A stretch of DNA of 64,000 bases from Nocardiopsis sp. FIRDI 009 (GTDB taxonomy: Bacteria; Actinomycetota; Actinomycetes; Streptosporangiales; Streptosporangiaceae): the NCBI RefSeq assembly GCF_003386285.1, contig NZ_QPNC01000001.1:124001-188000 (forward strand), given 5' to 3'. Shown here piece by piece: positions 32,089-41,017 of this stretch (its first letter is position 1; each line of letters starts with the position of its first letter). Under the pieces are notes generated by a model. It did not search any database, was not told the origin of the DNA, and saw only the letters and a list, made by a program, of their open reading frames with translations. Position numbers and translations under genes: made by a program.

Positions 32089-34740
32089 TCAGCCCCGGTC
32101 GATGGTGATGACCGGGGACGTCCAGGTCTCCCAGTGGTCGGGGTCGTCCTCGTCGCCCAGTGCCTTGAGCGCGCGGACCTCCAGTCGGTAGTCACCGTCC
32201 CGGACCTGCCGGTCCCGGTGCGCGTCGCTGACCGTCCCGTCCCAGACGTAGGAGAAGAACGCCGTCGACGTCTCGTTGCGTCCGACGTTGGTCACGTCCA
32301 CCGCCACGTTGCGGCGCGGGTGCACCGGACGGCCGGTGCGCTCGCTGATGACCCGCATCTCCAGCCGTGTCACGTGGTGGTCGAAGTGCGCGATGACGTA
32401 CGGGTAGTCGGGCAGGCCGTCGACCCAGCTCATGGAGTAGGTCGCGCCGTCCGGCTGGTTGGCGAAGGCGCCGCCGTTCGGCGCCGCGCAGTCCAGGCCG
32501 TTGAAGACCTCGCACTCGGTGATCCGGGTCAGCCAGGGCAGTTCCTGGACGTTGCCGTCCCCGTCGGTGATCGGGGTCATCGCGTCGATCTCCTGGTAGT
32601 CACCGGCGTAGGCCGCGTAGGGGACCCGGTAGGTCTCGCCGTCGACCTGGGAGACGGTCACGTACCCGCCGTAGAGCAGCTGGTCGAGCTCGGAGGCGGG
32701 CGGGGTGATGGTCACCTCGACCTCCACCGAACCGCCCGCGCCGACGGTCACCGTGTCGGCGTCGAAGGTCACGTCGGCGAAGGCGTCGTTGAAGGACGGG
32801 GTGAAGGTGCTGCCGTGCGTGCCGAGCGCCGCCTGGTGGCCGAGCTCGTAGGTGGCCTCGCTGTCGCCGTCGTTGGTGATGGTGACGGTCTCGGTCACCG
32901 CCTCCTCGGTCTCGCCCGGTGCCAGCTTGCCCGGGGTGACGGTCGTCGTGGCCAGGACCGCACCGGGGATGTCCACCATGCCCGCGCCCTGCCGGTGGAC
33001 GTTGTCGAGGAAGCCGAGGTCGGCGTTGCCCCACCACGCCTTGGGGTCGGCGCTGTTCTGGAGGACGGTGCGCACCTCGTCGGCCGCCAGCCCGGGACGG
33101 GCCTGGAGGAGCTGCGCCACGGCGCCCGCGACGTGCGGCGAGGACATGGACGTACCGCTGATGGTGGCGTACCCGCCCTGGTCCATCGGGTAGGTCGAGT
33201 TGATCAGGCCGCCGGGCGCGCCGATGTCGGGTTTCAGGTCCAGGTCGGGCGACATGCCGTAGGAGCTGAACGAGCTGATCAGGCCGCCGGTCGGGTTGGG
33301 GGTGCTGACGGTCTGGTCGGACCAGCTGAGGGTGACCGGCTCGGAGCCCTTCAGGAGTTCGGTCAGGTGGGCGCCCGCCTCGTCGGAGACGCCGATGGCG
33401 AAGGCGCCCCGGTCGGTGATGCCGCCCCCGGCGAACATGCCGGGCACGTTGTTGTGGATGACGACGCCGGTGGCGCCCGCGTCCAGCGCGGTGTCGTACT
33501 TCTCCGCGAAGGTGCAGTCGCCGCGCACGATCAACGCGGTCCGGCCCTCGGGGTCGCCCTCCAGGGTGTCGCCCAGGGACGAGCAGGCGCGGCCGATGTA
33601 GACGAGCTCGTCGGTCTCACCCTCGGTGGGCGGCGCGGCGGCGGCGCTCATCGCCATGAAGGGCAGCGCCTCGCCGCTGGGGTTGACGACCACGGACGCC
33701 GCGCGGATGTGGGTGTTGTCGTAGGCGGCCACCCCGATCACGTCCTCGCCCAGGCCGGGGGCGCCGGCCGAGTAGAGTCCGGTGGCGCCCGAGTTGCCGA
33801 TCGAGGCGACGACCACCATGCCCTCGTCGACGAGGTTGTCGGCGGCGACGGCGGTCGGGTAGCCGGGCCAGCTGTGGGAGGAGCCGATGCTCATGTTGAG
33901 CACGTCCATGTCGTCGGCCAGGGCCCGCTCCATGGCGGCGATCATGATGTCGGCCGTGGTCGACCCCTCACAGCCGAACACCTTGTAGGCGCCGAACTCC
34001 ACGTCGGGCGCCACGCCGGTGACCTGTCCCTCGGCTCCGATGATCCCGGCCACGTGCGTGCCGTGTCCGTTGCAGTCCTGCGGGTCGTCGTCGGGGACGG
34101 GGACGCTGGTGGGGTCGGCGGCGTTGAAGTCGTCACCGACGAAGTCGTGGCCGGTGACGACGCGGTCGCTCGGGAAACCGCCCGGACCGCCGAGGTCGGG
34201 GTGGGTGTAGTCGATGCCCGTGTCCATGACGGCGACGCGCAGGCCCTCGCCGGTCAGGCCGAGTTCGCTCTGGCCGATGTCGGCGCCGGTCATGCTCAGC
34301 GCGGTGTCCATGTCGGGTTCGGCCTGCTCCGGCTCGGGGACCGCGTGACGCGTGACCGGGTAGATGGCGCGCACGCCGGGGATCTCCCGGGCCGCGCCGA
34401 CCTGGGCGTCGTCCATCTCGACCGAGAAGCCGTTCCACAGTTCGCCGAAGGCGTGCCGTTCCTCGTACTCCAGGCCGTACTCCTCGGCCTCGGCGCGGAA
34501 CCGGCGCTGCTCGTTCTCGACGGCTGCCTCGGAGTTGCCCTCGGCCTGGGCGGGTCCCTCCAGTTCGATGAACCACAGTCCCTCGGCCTGGTGGGTCATC
34601 TCGCCGTTCTCGGCGCTGGGGGCCGGGTGGAGGGGGGCGAGTTCCGATCCTTCGTCGGCGCTTGCGGGGGCGGCCGTGACGAGGCCCGCTATCAGGGTCA
34701 GCCCGGCGAGCGACGCCAGGTGCGATCGGTGGGATACCAC
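32089..34740 (-). CDS. Secreted subtilisin-like serine protease (S8) with PA domain
   Basis: An 883-aa exported protease. It has a signal peptide (MVSHRSHLASLAGLTLIAGL ... APASA), an inhibitor_I9-like propeptide (about residues 50-130), and an S8 catalytic domain with Asp173 (AVMDTGIDYTHPD), His226 (NGHGTHVAG) and Ser531 (SGTSMSSPHVAG). A PA domain is inserted at about 375-470 (YIGRACSSLGDTLEGDPEGR). C-terminal beta domains include Fn3-like repeats. I chose the GTG at 34738-34740 because the signal peptide begins there. It is monocistronic. Confidence 0.9.
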   Translation of the reverse strand: MVSHRSHLASLAGLTLIAGLVTAAPASADEGSELAPLHPAPSAENGEMTHQAEGLWFIELEGPAQAEGNSEAAVENEQRRFRAEAEEYGLEYEERHAFGELWNGFSVEMDDAQVGAAREIPGVRAIYPVTRHAVPEPEQAEPDMDTALSMTGADIGQSELGLTGEGLRVAVMDTGIDYTHPDLGGPGGFPSDRVVTGHDFVGDDFNAADPTSVPVPDDDPQDCNGHGTHVAGIIGAEGQVTGVAPDVEFGAYKVFGCEGSTTADIMIAAMERALADDMDVLNMSIGSSHSWPGYPTAVAADNLVDEGMVVVASIGNSGATGLYSAGAPGLGEDVIGVAAYDNTHIRAASVVVNPSGEALPFMAMSAAAAPPTEGETDELVYIGRACSSLGDTLEGDPEGRTALIVRGDCTFAEKYDTALDAGATGVVIHNNVPGMFAGGGITDRGAFAIGVSDEAGAHLTELLKGSEPVTLSWSDQTVSTPNPTGGLISSFSSYGMSPDLDLKPDIGAPGGLINSTYPMDQGGYATISGTSMSSPHVAGAVAQLLQARPGLAADEVRTVLQNSADPKAWWGNADLGFLDNVHRQGAGMVDIPGAVLATTTVTPGKLAPGETEEAVTETVTITNDGDSEATYELGHQAALGTHGSTFTPSFNDAFADVTFDADTVTVGAGGSVEVEVTITPPASELDQLLYGGYVTVSQVDGETYRVPYAAYAGDYQEIDAMTPITDGDGNVQELPWLTRITECEVFNGLDCAAPNGGAFANQPDGATYSMSWVDGLPDYPYVIAHFDHHVTRLEMRVISERTGRPVHPRRNVAVDVTNVGRNETSTAFFSYVWDGTVSDAHRDRQVRDGDYRLEVRALKALGDEDDPDHWETWTSPVITIDRG

Positions 34741-35136
34741 CTTGTCAACACATCCCTTCTCGGTGCGTCGCGGAACACCGGGGGAGCGGACCATCCGGAC
34801 GGTGACGGATTGGCGTGTACCGATGGATAGTCCGTGTGGTGTCCGTTATCGGTTTTTCGACGCACATAGCACCGAGATCATTGCGGTGAGTCATAAGCGT
34901 GTCAATGTTCTCCGAGACTCGATTCGGCCACATGGGGGAATGAATTGAACTAACAGCATCATGCTTCTCATGGGGCAACAAATCGGGCAGATAAGGCTTT
35001 TACTACTTAATTCGTCAAAAAGGGATGTAGGTGGCCTGGTGAGGGAATCCTCCCCGGTCCCGCCCCGCTTCGGGCGGAGGAGAGCCGACTTCCGGGGTCT
35101 GAACAGGGACGAAAGACTCACGAGTACAGTGGGGGA
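34741..35136. promoter_or_regulatory. AT-rich divergent promoter region, protease/btuF
   Basis: About 400 bases, the most AT-rich stretch of the window around 34850-35030 (for example ATAAGGCTTTTACTACTTAA). No gene is seen. It presumably drives the protease gene leftward and the riboswitch-controlled transporter rightward. Confidence 0.6.
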
Positions 35137-35161
35137 GTCGGGTCACCGCCGGTGACCCGAC
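35137..35161. other. Strong hairpin immediately upstream of the riboswitch
   Basis: GTCGGGTCACC-GCC-GGTGACCCGAC is a perfect 11-bp stem with a 3-base loop. It could be a peripheral helix of the riboswitch or an independent RNA element. Confidence 0.6.
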
Positions 35162-35290
35162 GGTGTGGATCGAGCGAAGTCCGGTCACGAGGCCCTCCGG
35201 GCCGCCCAATCCGGTGCTGTCCCGCAACTGTGAGGCCCCGCCCCGGCGGGGACGAGCCAGGTCGCCTCGCCCGCACCGACGCAACCGTCC
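35162..35290 (+). promoter_or_regulatory. Cobalamin (B12) riboswitch
   Basis: Conserved blocks of the cobalamin riboswitch are present in order: AAGTCCGGTC near 35179, GGTGCTGTCCCGCAACTGTGAG near 35212 and the B12 box GAGCCAGGTCGCC at 35254-35266, followed by an expression-platform-like CGTCCTCGTGGGAAGGACGG region. It lies directly upstream of btuF, so adenosylcobalamin would repress uptake genes. Ends are approximate. Confidence 0.88.
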
Positions 35291-35357
35291 TCGTGGGAAG
35301 GACCGGCCGTCCCCCTGGGCCGTGCTCCCCTTCCCCCTGCCCGACCCAAGGAGCACA

Positions 35358-36299
35358 GTGCGGATCGCACGCAGACTTCCCCTCGCACTCCTCGGCGCCG
35401 CGCTCGCCCTCACCGCGTGCGGCGGCCCGGCCTCCGAGACCGACCAGGACTCCGCGCCGGCCGATGACGGCGCCTTCCCGGTCACCCTCACCGACGCGCT
35501 CGGCGAGGTCACCCTGGAGGAGGCGCCGGAGCGGATCGTCTCCCTGTCGCCCAGCCACACCGAGATGCTCTTCGCCATCGGCGCCGGTGACCTGGTCGAG
35601 GCGGCCGACGAGTACTCCGACTACCCGCCCGAGGCGCCCACCACCGACCTCAGCGGGTTCACCCCCAGCGTCGAGGCGATCGTCGAGTACGACCCCGACC
35701 TGGTCATCCTGGCCCGCAGCGCCGAGGACACCGTCCCGCAGCTGGAGGCCGTCGACGTCCCGGTCCTGACGATGGACGCCGCCACCGACATGGCGGACGT
35801 CTACGACCAGATCCGCCTGCTCGGCGACGCCACCGGCATGTCCGAGGAGGCCGACGCCGAGGCCGACCGCGTCGAGACCGAGTTCAACGAGGTCGTCGAG
35901 AACGTACGGGCCGAGGTCGGCGAGACCGACCTCACCTTCTACCAGGAGCTCGACGACACCCTCTACTCCGCCACCTCCGACACCTTCGTCGGCCAGATCT
36001 ACTCCTCCTTCGGCCTGGTCAACATCGCCGACGAGGCCGACGACGGCACCTCGGGCGGTTACCCGCAGCTGTCCCAGGAGTTCGTCGTCGAGCAGAACCC
36101 GGACCTGATCTTCCTGTCCTACGGCGGTGCGGACGCCGTCAGCGCGGTCGCCGAGCGGCCCGCCTTCGACACGGTCACCGCGGTCCGCAACGACGCCGTC
36201 ATCCAGCTCGACGAGGACATCGCCTCCCGCTGGGGTCCGCGCGTGGTCGACTTCGCCGAGGCGGTCGGCGCGGCCGTGATCGAGAACGCCGGCGCGTAG
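35358..36299 (+). CDS. btuF: Cobalamin ABC transporter substrate-binding lipoprotein
   Basis: A 313-aa extracytoplasmic binding protein of the BtuF/FepB type. Signal and lipobox: MRIARRLPLALLGAALALTA-C22. The periplasmic-binding fold is visible from RIVSLSPSHTEMLFAIGAGD, through VEYDPDLVILARS to EQNPDLIFLSYGG and WGPRVVDFAEAVG. The upstream cobalamin riboswitch makes a B12 or corrinoid ligand most likely. The GTG at 35358 follows AAGGAG. It abuts the permease gene. Confidence 0.9.
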   Translation: MRIARRLPLALLGAALALTACGGPASETDQDSAPADDGAFPVTLTDALGEVTLEEAPERIVSLSPSHTEMLFAIGAGDLVEAADEYSDYPPEAPTTDLSGFTPSVEAIVEYDPDLVILARSAEDTVPQLEAVDVPVLTMDAATDMADVYDQIRLLGDATGMSEEADAEADRVETEFNEVVENVRAEVGETDLTFYQELDDTLYSATSDTFVGQIYSSFGLVNIADEADDGTSGGYPQLSQEFVVEQNPDLIFLSYGGADAVSAVAERPAFDTVTAVRNDAVIQLDEDIASRWGPRVVDFAEAVGAAVIENAGA

Positions 36300-37403
36300 G
36301 TGCGGGGCGAGGCCGGGCCGAAGGCGTCCGCGGGCGAGGGGCGTCGGCCGCCGACGACCCGCCCCGTCGCGGGGCGCCCCCTCGGCCTCCCCCTCGGGTG
36401 GCTGGCGGGCGGCGCCGCGCTGCTCGTCGCCTCCGTCCTCCTCGGCGTCACGGCGGGCGCGGCGGACATCTCCGCGGCCGGCATCGTCCGCCACCTGCTC
36501 AGCCTCGTCGCACCGCGGGTCGAGAGCCCGCTGACCGACCGGCAGGCGGCGCTGCTGGTCGAACTCCGCCTGCCCCGGGTGGTCATGGGAGCCGTCGTCG
36601 GCGCGCTCCTGGCCACCGCGGGCGGCGCCTACCAGGGGGTGTTCCGCAACCCCCTGGCCGACCCCTACCTGCTCGGCGCCGCAGCGGGCGCCGGGCTCGG
36701 AGCGACCCTCGTCATGGTCTTCGGCCAGGAGCTGACCGACACACCCCGGTCACTGGTCCCCGCGGCGGCCTTCGTCGGCGCCCTGCTGGGGGTGGCGGCG
36801 GCCTACGCGCTGGGATCGACCGCGGGAGGAGGGGGAACCGCCTCCCTCGTGCTGGCGGGCGTGGCGGTGTCGTCCTTCCTGTCCGCCGCGCAGACGCTCG
36901 TCCAGCAGATCGGCGCGGACCAGCTCCGCAGGATCTTCTCCTGGCTGCTCGGCGGGCTCGGCCGCGAGGGGTGGGACGACGTCCGGCTGGTCGCCCCCTA
37001 CGCGGTGGTCTCCCTGCTCGTCCTGCTCCTGTGCGGCTACCTGCTGGACATGCTCGCCCTGGGCGACGAGAAGGCGATGAGCCTCGGGCTCAACCCGGCG
37101 GTGGTGCGCGTGGTCGTCATCGGCGCCGCGTCGCTGGCCACGGCCGCCGCCGTGGCGGTGAGCGGGCTGATCGGCTTCGTCGGGATCGTCGTACCGCACG
37201 TCGTACGCCGTCTCGTCGGCGCCAACTACCGGGCGATCCTCCCGGTGACCGTGTTCCTCGGCGGCGCGTTCATGGTCGTGGTCGACATCGTCGCCCGCAC
37301 GATCGTGGCCCCGGCGGAGCTCCCCCTCGGCGTGGTCACCGCCTTCCTCGGAGCGCCCTTCTTCCTCCTCATCCTGCGCACCACCCGCCACCGGACCACC
37401 TGA
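36300..37403 (+). CDS. btuC: Cobalamin ABC transporter permease (FecCD family)
   Basis: A 367-aa integral membrane protein with about ten hydrophobic segments, the FecCD-family signature LRLPRVVMGAVVGALLATAGGAYQGVFRNPLADPYLLG and the coupling-region motif GFVGIVVPHVVRRLVG. The GTG at 36300 starts directly after the btuF stop (TAGGTG). No ATPase gene (btuD) follows: ftsY begins 61 bases later, so an ATPase encoded elsewhere must energise it. Confidence 0.9.
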   Translation: MRGEAGPKASAGEGRRPPTTRPVAGRPLGLPLGWLAGGAALLVASVLLGVTAGAADISAAGIVRHLLSLVAPRVESPLTDRQAALLVELRLPRVVMGAVVGALLATAGGAYQGVFRNPLADPYLLGAAAGAGLGATLVMVFGQELTDTPRSLVPAAAFVGALLGVAAAYALGSTAGGGGTASLVLAGVAVSSFLSAAQTLVQQIGADQLRRIFSWLLGGLGREGWDDVRLVAPYAVVSLLVLLLCGYLLDMLALGDEKAMSLGLNPAVVRVVVIGAASLATAAAVAVSGLIGFVGIVVPHVVRRLVGANYRAILPVTVFLGGAFMVVVDIVARTIVAPAELPLGVVTAFLGAPFFLLILRTTRHRTT

Positions 37404-37464
37404 CGCGCCCCGCCGACGGGCGGCCCGACGACCACGGTGAACGCTCTGGGATACTGGAGCCGCT

Positions 37465-38646
37465 ATGGACTACACCTTGCTCGCAATCCTGATCATCGTC
37501 GTCGCGCTCCTGGTGATCGGCGGATCCTTCCTGGTCACGTCCCGACGCTCGGTCGCGCCGGGCAAGGAGGAGACCACACCCGAGGTCACCGGTGAGCCCC
37601 CGACCGCGGCTCCCGCGGAGGACCGCGACCGGAGCGCCGAGGCGGTCGCCACGCCCCCGGCGCAGGCGCCTCCCGTGGAGGAGGCCGTCAAGCCCGCCGA
37701 GCCGGAGCTGGAGACGCCCCCGCCGTCCGCGGGTCGGATGGTGCGCCTGCGCGCCCGGCTCGCCCGCTCGCAGAGCTCCTTCGGTCAGGGGCTGCTCAAC
37801 CTGCTGTCCTCCGACACCCTCGACGAGGACACGTGGGAGGAGATCGAGGACACGCTCATCACCGCCGACATCGGTGTGACGTCGGCCGCCCAGATCGTCG
37901 ACCACCTGCGCACGCGGGTGAAGGTGCTCGGCACCCGCGACACCGACGAGGTGCGCGCCATGCTCCGCGAGGAGCTGCTCAACCAGATCGGCGCGGACAC
38001 CGACCGCACGGTGCGCACCGAGCCGCACGGGGACCGCCCCGCCGTGATCATGGTCGTGGGCGTCAACGGCACCGGCAAGACCACGACCACGGGCAAGCTC
38101 GCCCGTGTGCTGGTGGGGGACGGCCGCAGCGTCGTGCTCGGCGCGGCCGACACCTTCCGCGCCGCCGCCACCGAGCAGCTCCAGACGTGGGGCGGCCGGG
38201 TGGGCGCCCCGGTCGTGCGCAAGGAGGAGGGCGCGGACCCGGCCAGCGTCGCCTTCGACGCCGTCTCCCGGGGGATCGACGACGGTGCGGACACGGTGAT
38301 CATCGACACCGCCGGACGCCTGCACACCAAGACCGGCCTCATGGACGAGCTGGGCAAGGTCAAGCGGGTCGTCGAGAAGAAGTCGCAGGTGGACGAGGTT
38401 CTGCTGGTCCTGGACGCGACCACCGGCCAGAACGGACTGCGCCAGGCGCGCGTGTTCGCCGAGGTCGTCAACGTGACCGGGATCGCGCTGACCAAGCTGG
38501 ACGGCACCGCCAAGGGGGGCATCATCGTGCAGGTCCAGCGCGAGCTGGGTGTGCCCGTCAAACTCGTCGGACTGGGCGAGGGGCCCGACGACCTCGCCCC
38601 CTTCGACCCCGAGGTCTTCGTGGACGCCATCCTCGCCGCGGACTGA
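37465..38646 (+). CDS. ftsY: Signal recognition particle receptor FtsY
   Basis: FtsY is the membrane receptor for SRP, working with Ffh (encoded at 42328). The 393-aa protein has an N-terminal membrane anchor (MDYTLLAILIIVVALLVIGG) typical of actinobacterial FtsY, an acidic/proline linker, and the NG GTPase domain. G1 is GVNGTGKTTTTGKLA, then DTFRAAATEQL, IIDTAGRLHTK (G3) and TKLDGTAKGG (G4). An ATG at 37465 is the start. Confidence 0.96.
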   Translation: MDYTLLAILIIVVALLVIGGSFLVTSRRSVAPGKEETTPEVTGEPPTAAPAEDRDRSAEAVATPPAQAPPVEEAVKPAEPELETPPPSAGRMVRLRARLARSQSSFGQGLLNLLSSDTLDEDTWEEIEDTLITADIGVTSAAQIVDHLRTRVKVLGTRDTDEVRAMLREELLNQIGADTDRTVRTEPHGDRPAVIMVVGVNGTGKTTTTGKLARVLVGDGRSVVLGAADTFRAAATEQLQTWGGRVGAPVVRKEEGADPASVAFDAVSRGIDDGADTVIIDTAGRLHTKTGLMDELGKVKRVVEKKSQVDEVLLVLDATTGQNGLRQARVFAEVVNVTGIALTKLDGTAKGGIIVQVQRELGVPVKLVGLGEGPDDLAPFDPEVFVDAILAAD

Positions 38647-39287
38647 GCGGTGCCTGCCCCGGGCCTCCGCTTCGCTTCGGCCCGGGTTCGGGCGCCCCGA
38701 AGGCGGGGATTCCCCACCCTCCTCGGCGGCGCCCGCCCGTCGCCCTCCACCACCCTCGACCGACGCCTACGGCGCAGCCCTCCTCCTGGCGCGTTCCCCG
38801 CCACGCGGCTCGCCTCGTCGTGCGTAACCCCGTCGGCGCCCGGACGGCGCCCCCTGGGGTGACTGTCCCGAACTCCGAGCGGCCGGGCACCCCGAGCGGG
38901 GCCCGGCCTTCGTCGTGTCCGGGGGTGTGACCGGCGTCATGTCGCGGAAACCCGATCGCAACACCGGGGCGAACGACCTGTCGTGAGGTTCGTTACCGTC
39001 GTGAGATCGCTCCGATATGTCACGAAGTGCGCTCAGTTCGTCGCCGTATGTGTGCCACGCGGTGGCGGGTTCGTGCCGGCACGCGATCGTTCGCGTGGAA
39101 CGATCCGTCGGTTCACGGCTCCTTAACACTCCTGACTGTCCTTTTACACGCGCGCAACATGTCGGCCCAGGACGAGAAACACCCAGGTCGGACAGTGGCG
39201 TCCGTGGTGATCCGCACGGCCCGATGATGCGCTCGCTGACGCCGCCCCTGCATGACCATCCCCCGTCCGTCCTACGGAGGCGACGAA
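38647..39287. other. Long ftsY-amtB intergenic region
   Basis: About 640 bases without a supported gene. It holds a terminator-like hairpin (CCCGGGCC at 38658-38665 with GGCCCGGG at 38679-38686), one dispersed-repeat copy at 38738 and, nearer amtB, a less GC-rich promoter-like part (CTCCTTAACACTCCTGACTGTCCTTTTA). A GlnR site would be expected before amtB but I cannot identify one confidently. Confidence 0.5.
38738..38785. repeat. Dispersed copy of the rsmD-tail repeat
   Basis: CGTCGCCCTCCACCACCCTC (38738-38757) is identical to the start of the tandem units at 23327 and 23381, and the preceding GCCCGCC also matches; the next 25 bases are recognisably diverged (GACCGACGCCTACGGCGCAG). As at rsmD it lies just downstream of a housekeeping gene. 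Confidence 0.75.
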
Positions 39288-40619
39288 ATGATTGACTCTG
39301 GCAACACCACGTGGCTGCTGGTCAGCGCCGCGCTGGTGATGCTCATGACCCCGGGCCTGGCCTTCTTCTACGGAGGCATGTCACGGGCCAAGAGCGTGCT
39401 CAACATGATGCTCATGAGCTTCGCGAGCATCGCCATCGTCAGTGTCCTGTGGGTGCTCGTCGGGCACTCGCTGACCTACGCCGAGGGGCCCGGAGCGCTC
39501 AACCACTTCATCGGCGGCTTCGACTACGTCGGCCTCACCAGCCTCATCGGTGAGATCGAGCCCGCGGCCGACGACGGCAGCGGCGGTTACCCGCTCCTCG
39601 TCGACGCCGGGTTCCAGATGATGTTCGCGGTCATCACCGTGGCCCTCATCAGCGGCGCCATCGCCGACCGCGCCAAGTTCGGCGCCTGGCTGATCTTCGT
39701 GCCCCTCTGGGCCCTGCTCGCCTACTTCCCCGTCGCCCACTGGGTCTGGGGCGGTGGCTGGTTCGAGCTGATCGGCATCGGCGACGCGGGCGTCATCGAC
39801 TTCGCGGGCGGTACCGCCGTCCACATCAACGCCGGTGCCGCCGCCCTGGCCCTGACCGTCGTCCTCGGCCGCCGCAAGGGCTTCGGCGTCGAGTCCATGC
39901 GCCCCCACAACCTGCCCTTCGTCCTGCTGGGCGCCGCCCTGCTGTGGTTCGGCTGGTTCGGCTTCAACGCCGGTTCGGCCTACGCCGCCGACGCCACCGC
40001 CGCCCTCGCCCTGGTCAACACCCAGGTCGCCACGGCCGCCGCGATCATCGCCTGGATGCTCGTCGAGAAGCTGCGCTACGGCAAGGCCAGCGCGCTCGGG
40101 TTCGCCTCCGGCGCCGTCGCCGGCCTGGTCGCGATCACGCCCGCCGCCGCCGACGTCACCCCGATGGGCGCCATCGCGGTCGGCCTGGTCTCCGGTGCCC
40201 TGTGCGCCTACGCCATCAGCTGGAAGTTCAAGTTCAAGTACGACGACGCGCTCGACGTCGTCGGCGTCCACCTGGTCGGCGGTGTCATCGGTTCGCTGAT
40301 GATCGGTCTCGTCGCCGCCTCGGCCGCCAGCGGCGCCGACGGCCTCCTCTACGGCGGCGGTGTCGACCTGCTGGCCGTCCAGCTGATCGCCGTGGTCGCC
40401 ACCATCGTCTACTCCTTCGTCGTCACCTGGATCATCGCCAAGGTCATCGACCTCGTCATGGGCTTCCGGATCCCGGAGGAGGTCGAGACCAACGGCCTCG
40501 ACCACGAGCTGCACGCCGAGTCCGCCTACGCCTTCGAGGAACTCGACGAGCTGGAAGGAGCGGTCTCCTCGCCGACGCCTCCGGGTGAGGAGACGGCCTC
40601 ACCGCAGGCCAAGGCCTAG
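39288..40619 (+). CDS. amtB: Ammonium transporter
   Basis: A 443-aa Amt-family channel with eleven membrane helices. It begins MIDSGNTTWLLVSAALVMLM, then TPGLAFFYGGMSRAKSVLNMMLMSF, and includes AHWVWGGGW and the twin-His region (DFAGGTAVHINAGAAAL, VVGVHLVGGVIGS). GGAGG lies 8 bases before the ATG. The usual actinomycete partners glnK and glnD do not follow; a terminator does. The C-terminal tail is long and acidic. Confidence 0.95.
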   Translation: MIDSGNTTWLLVSAALVMLMTPGLAFFYGGMSRAKSVLNMMLMSFASIAIVSVLWVLVGHSLTYAEGPGALNHFIGGFDYVGLTSLIGEIEPAADDGSGGYPLLVDAGFQMMFAVITVALISGAIADRAKFGAWLIFVPLWALLAYFPVAHWVWGGGWFELIGIGDAGVIDFAGGTAVHINAGAAALALTVVLGRRKGFGVESMRPHNLPFVLLGAALLWFGWFGFNAGSAYAADATAALALVNTQVATAAAIIAWMLVEKLRYGKASALGFASGAVAGLVAITPAAADVTPMGAIAVGLVSGALCAYAISWKFKFKYDDALDVVGVHLVGGVIGSLMIGLVAASAASGADGLLYGGGVDLLAVQLIAVVATIVYSFVVTWIIAKVIDLVMGFRIPEEVETNGLDHELHAESAYAFEELDELEGAVSSPTPPGEETASPQAKA

Positions 40620-41017
40620 CCTCGACGCTGAGGTCAGGGGACTTGCGCCGCTCGACGCGGTGAGGTGATCCCAGGAGCCGGCGGGGAGTGATCCCCGTCG
40701 GCTCCGTCCCGTCGTCCCCGGGCCGTGCGCCCTCCTGCGACCGACGGCCGGGCCGGGACTGGCCGAGGCGCGCGTCCCGGTTGGATACCCTTCAAGGCGA
40801 TGCGGCGGCAGCGCCGGAGCAACCGTGGGAACCCGCTCGAGGAGACGGCCGGGACACGGAGGACGGCCCCGCACCCCGGCCCTGAACGCGCCGGGCGCTG
40901 GCCGCGGGCCGCGGAGCCGCATCCCACGCCAGGGACGGGACACGCGTCGACGGTCCCCCTTCCCAAGGATCCACGCGTATTCGTAGAGCGCCCCGTCCGT
41001 CGGGGTCAGGAGGCAAG
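40620..41017. other. Intergenic region between amtB and lipoprotein gene
   Basis: About 400 bases. A terminator is at 40675-40704; beyond that there is only GC-rich DNA with no convincing gene or RNA. I looked for the 4.5S SRP RNA because ffh and ftsY are close, and did not find its conserved tetraloop region. Confidence 0.45.
40675..40704 (+). terminator. Terminator after amtB
   Basis: GAGCCGGCGGGGA (40675-40687) pairs with TCCCCGTCGGCTC (40692-40704) with a single G-T pair, loop GTGA. Confidence 0.8.

Noticed and set aside
28296..32195. A 1,299-codon minus-strand frame opposite smc
   Set aside because: Composition (Gly/Leu/Arg-rich) mirrors the Ala/Glu-rich SMC coiled coils; SMC itself is certain.
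40620..41017. 4.5S SRP RNA gene near ffh/ftsY
   Set aside because: The conserved GGTCAGG/GGAAGG core and GNAR tetraloop could not be found in the region.
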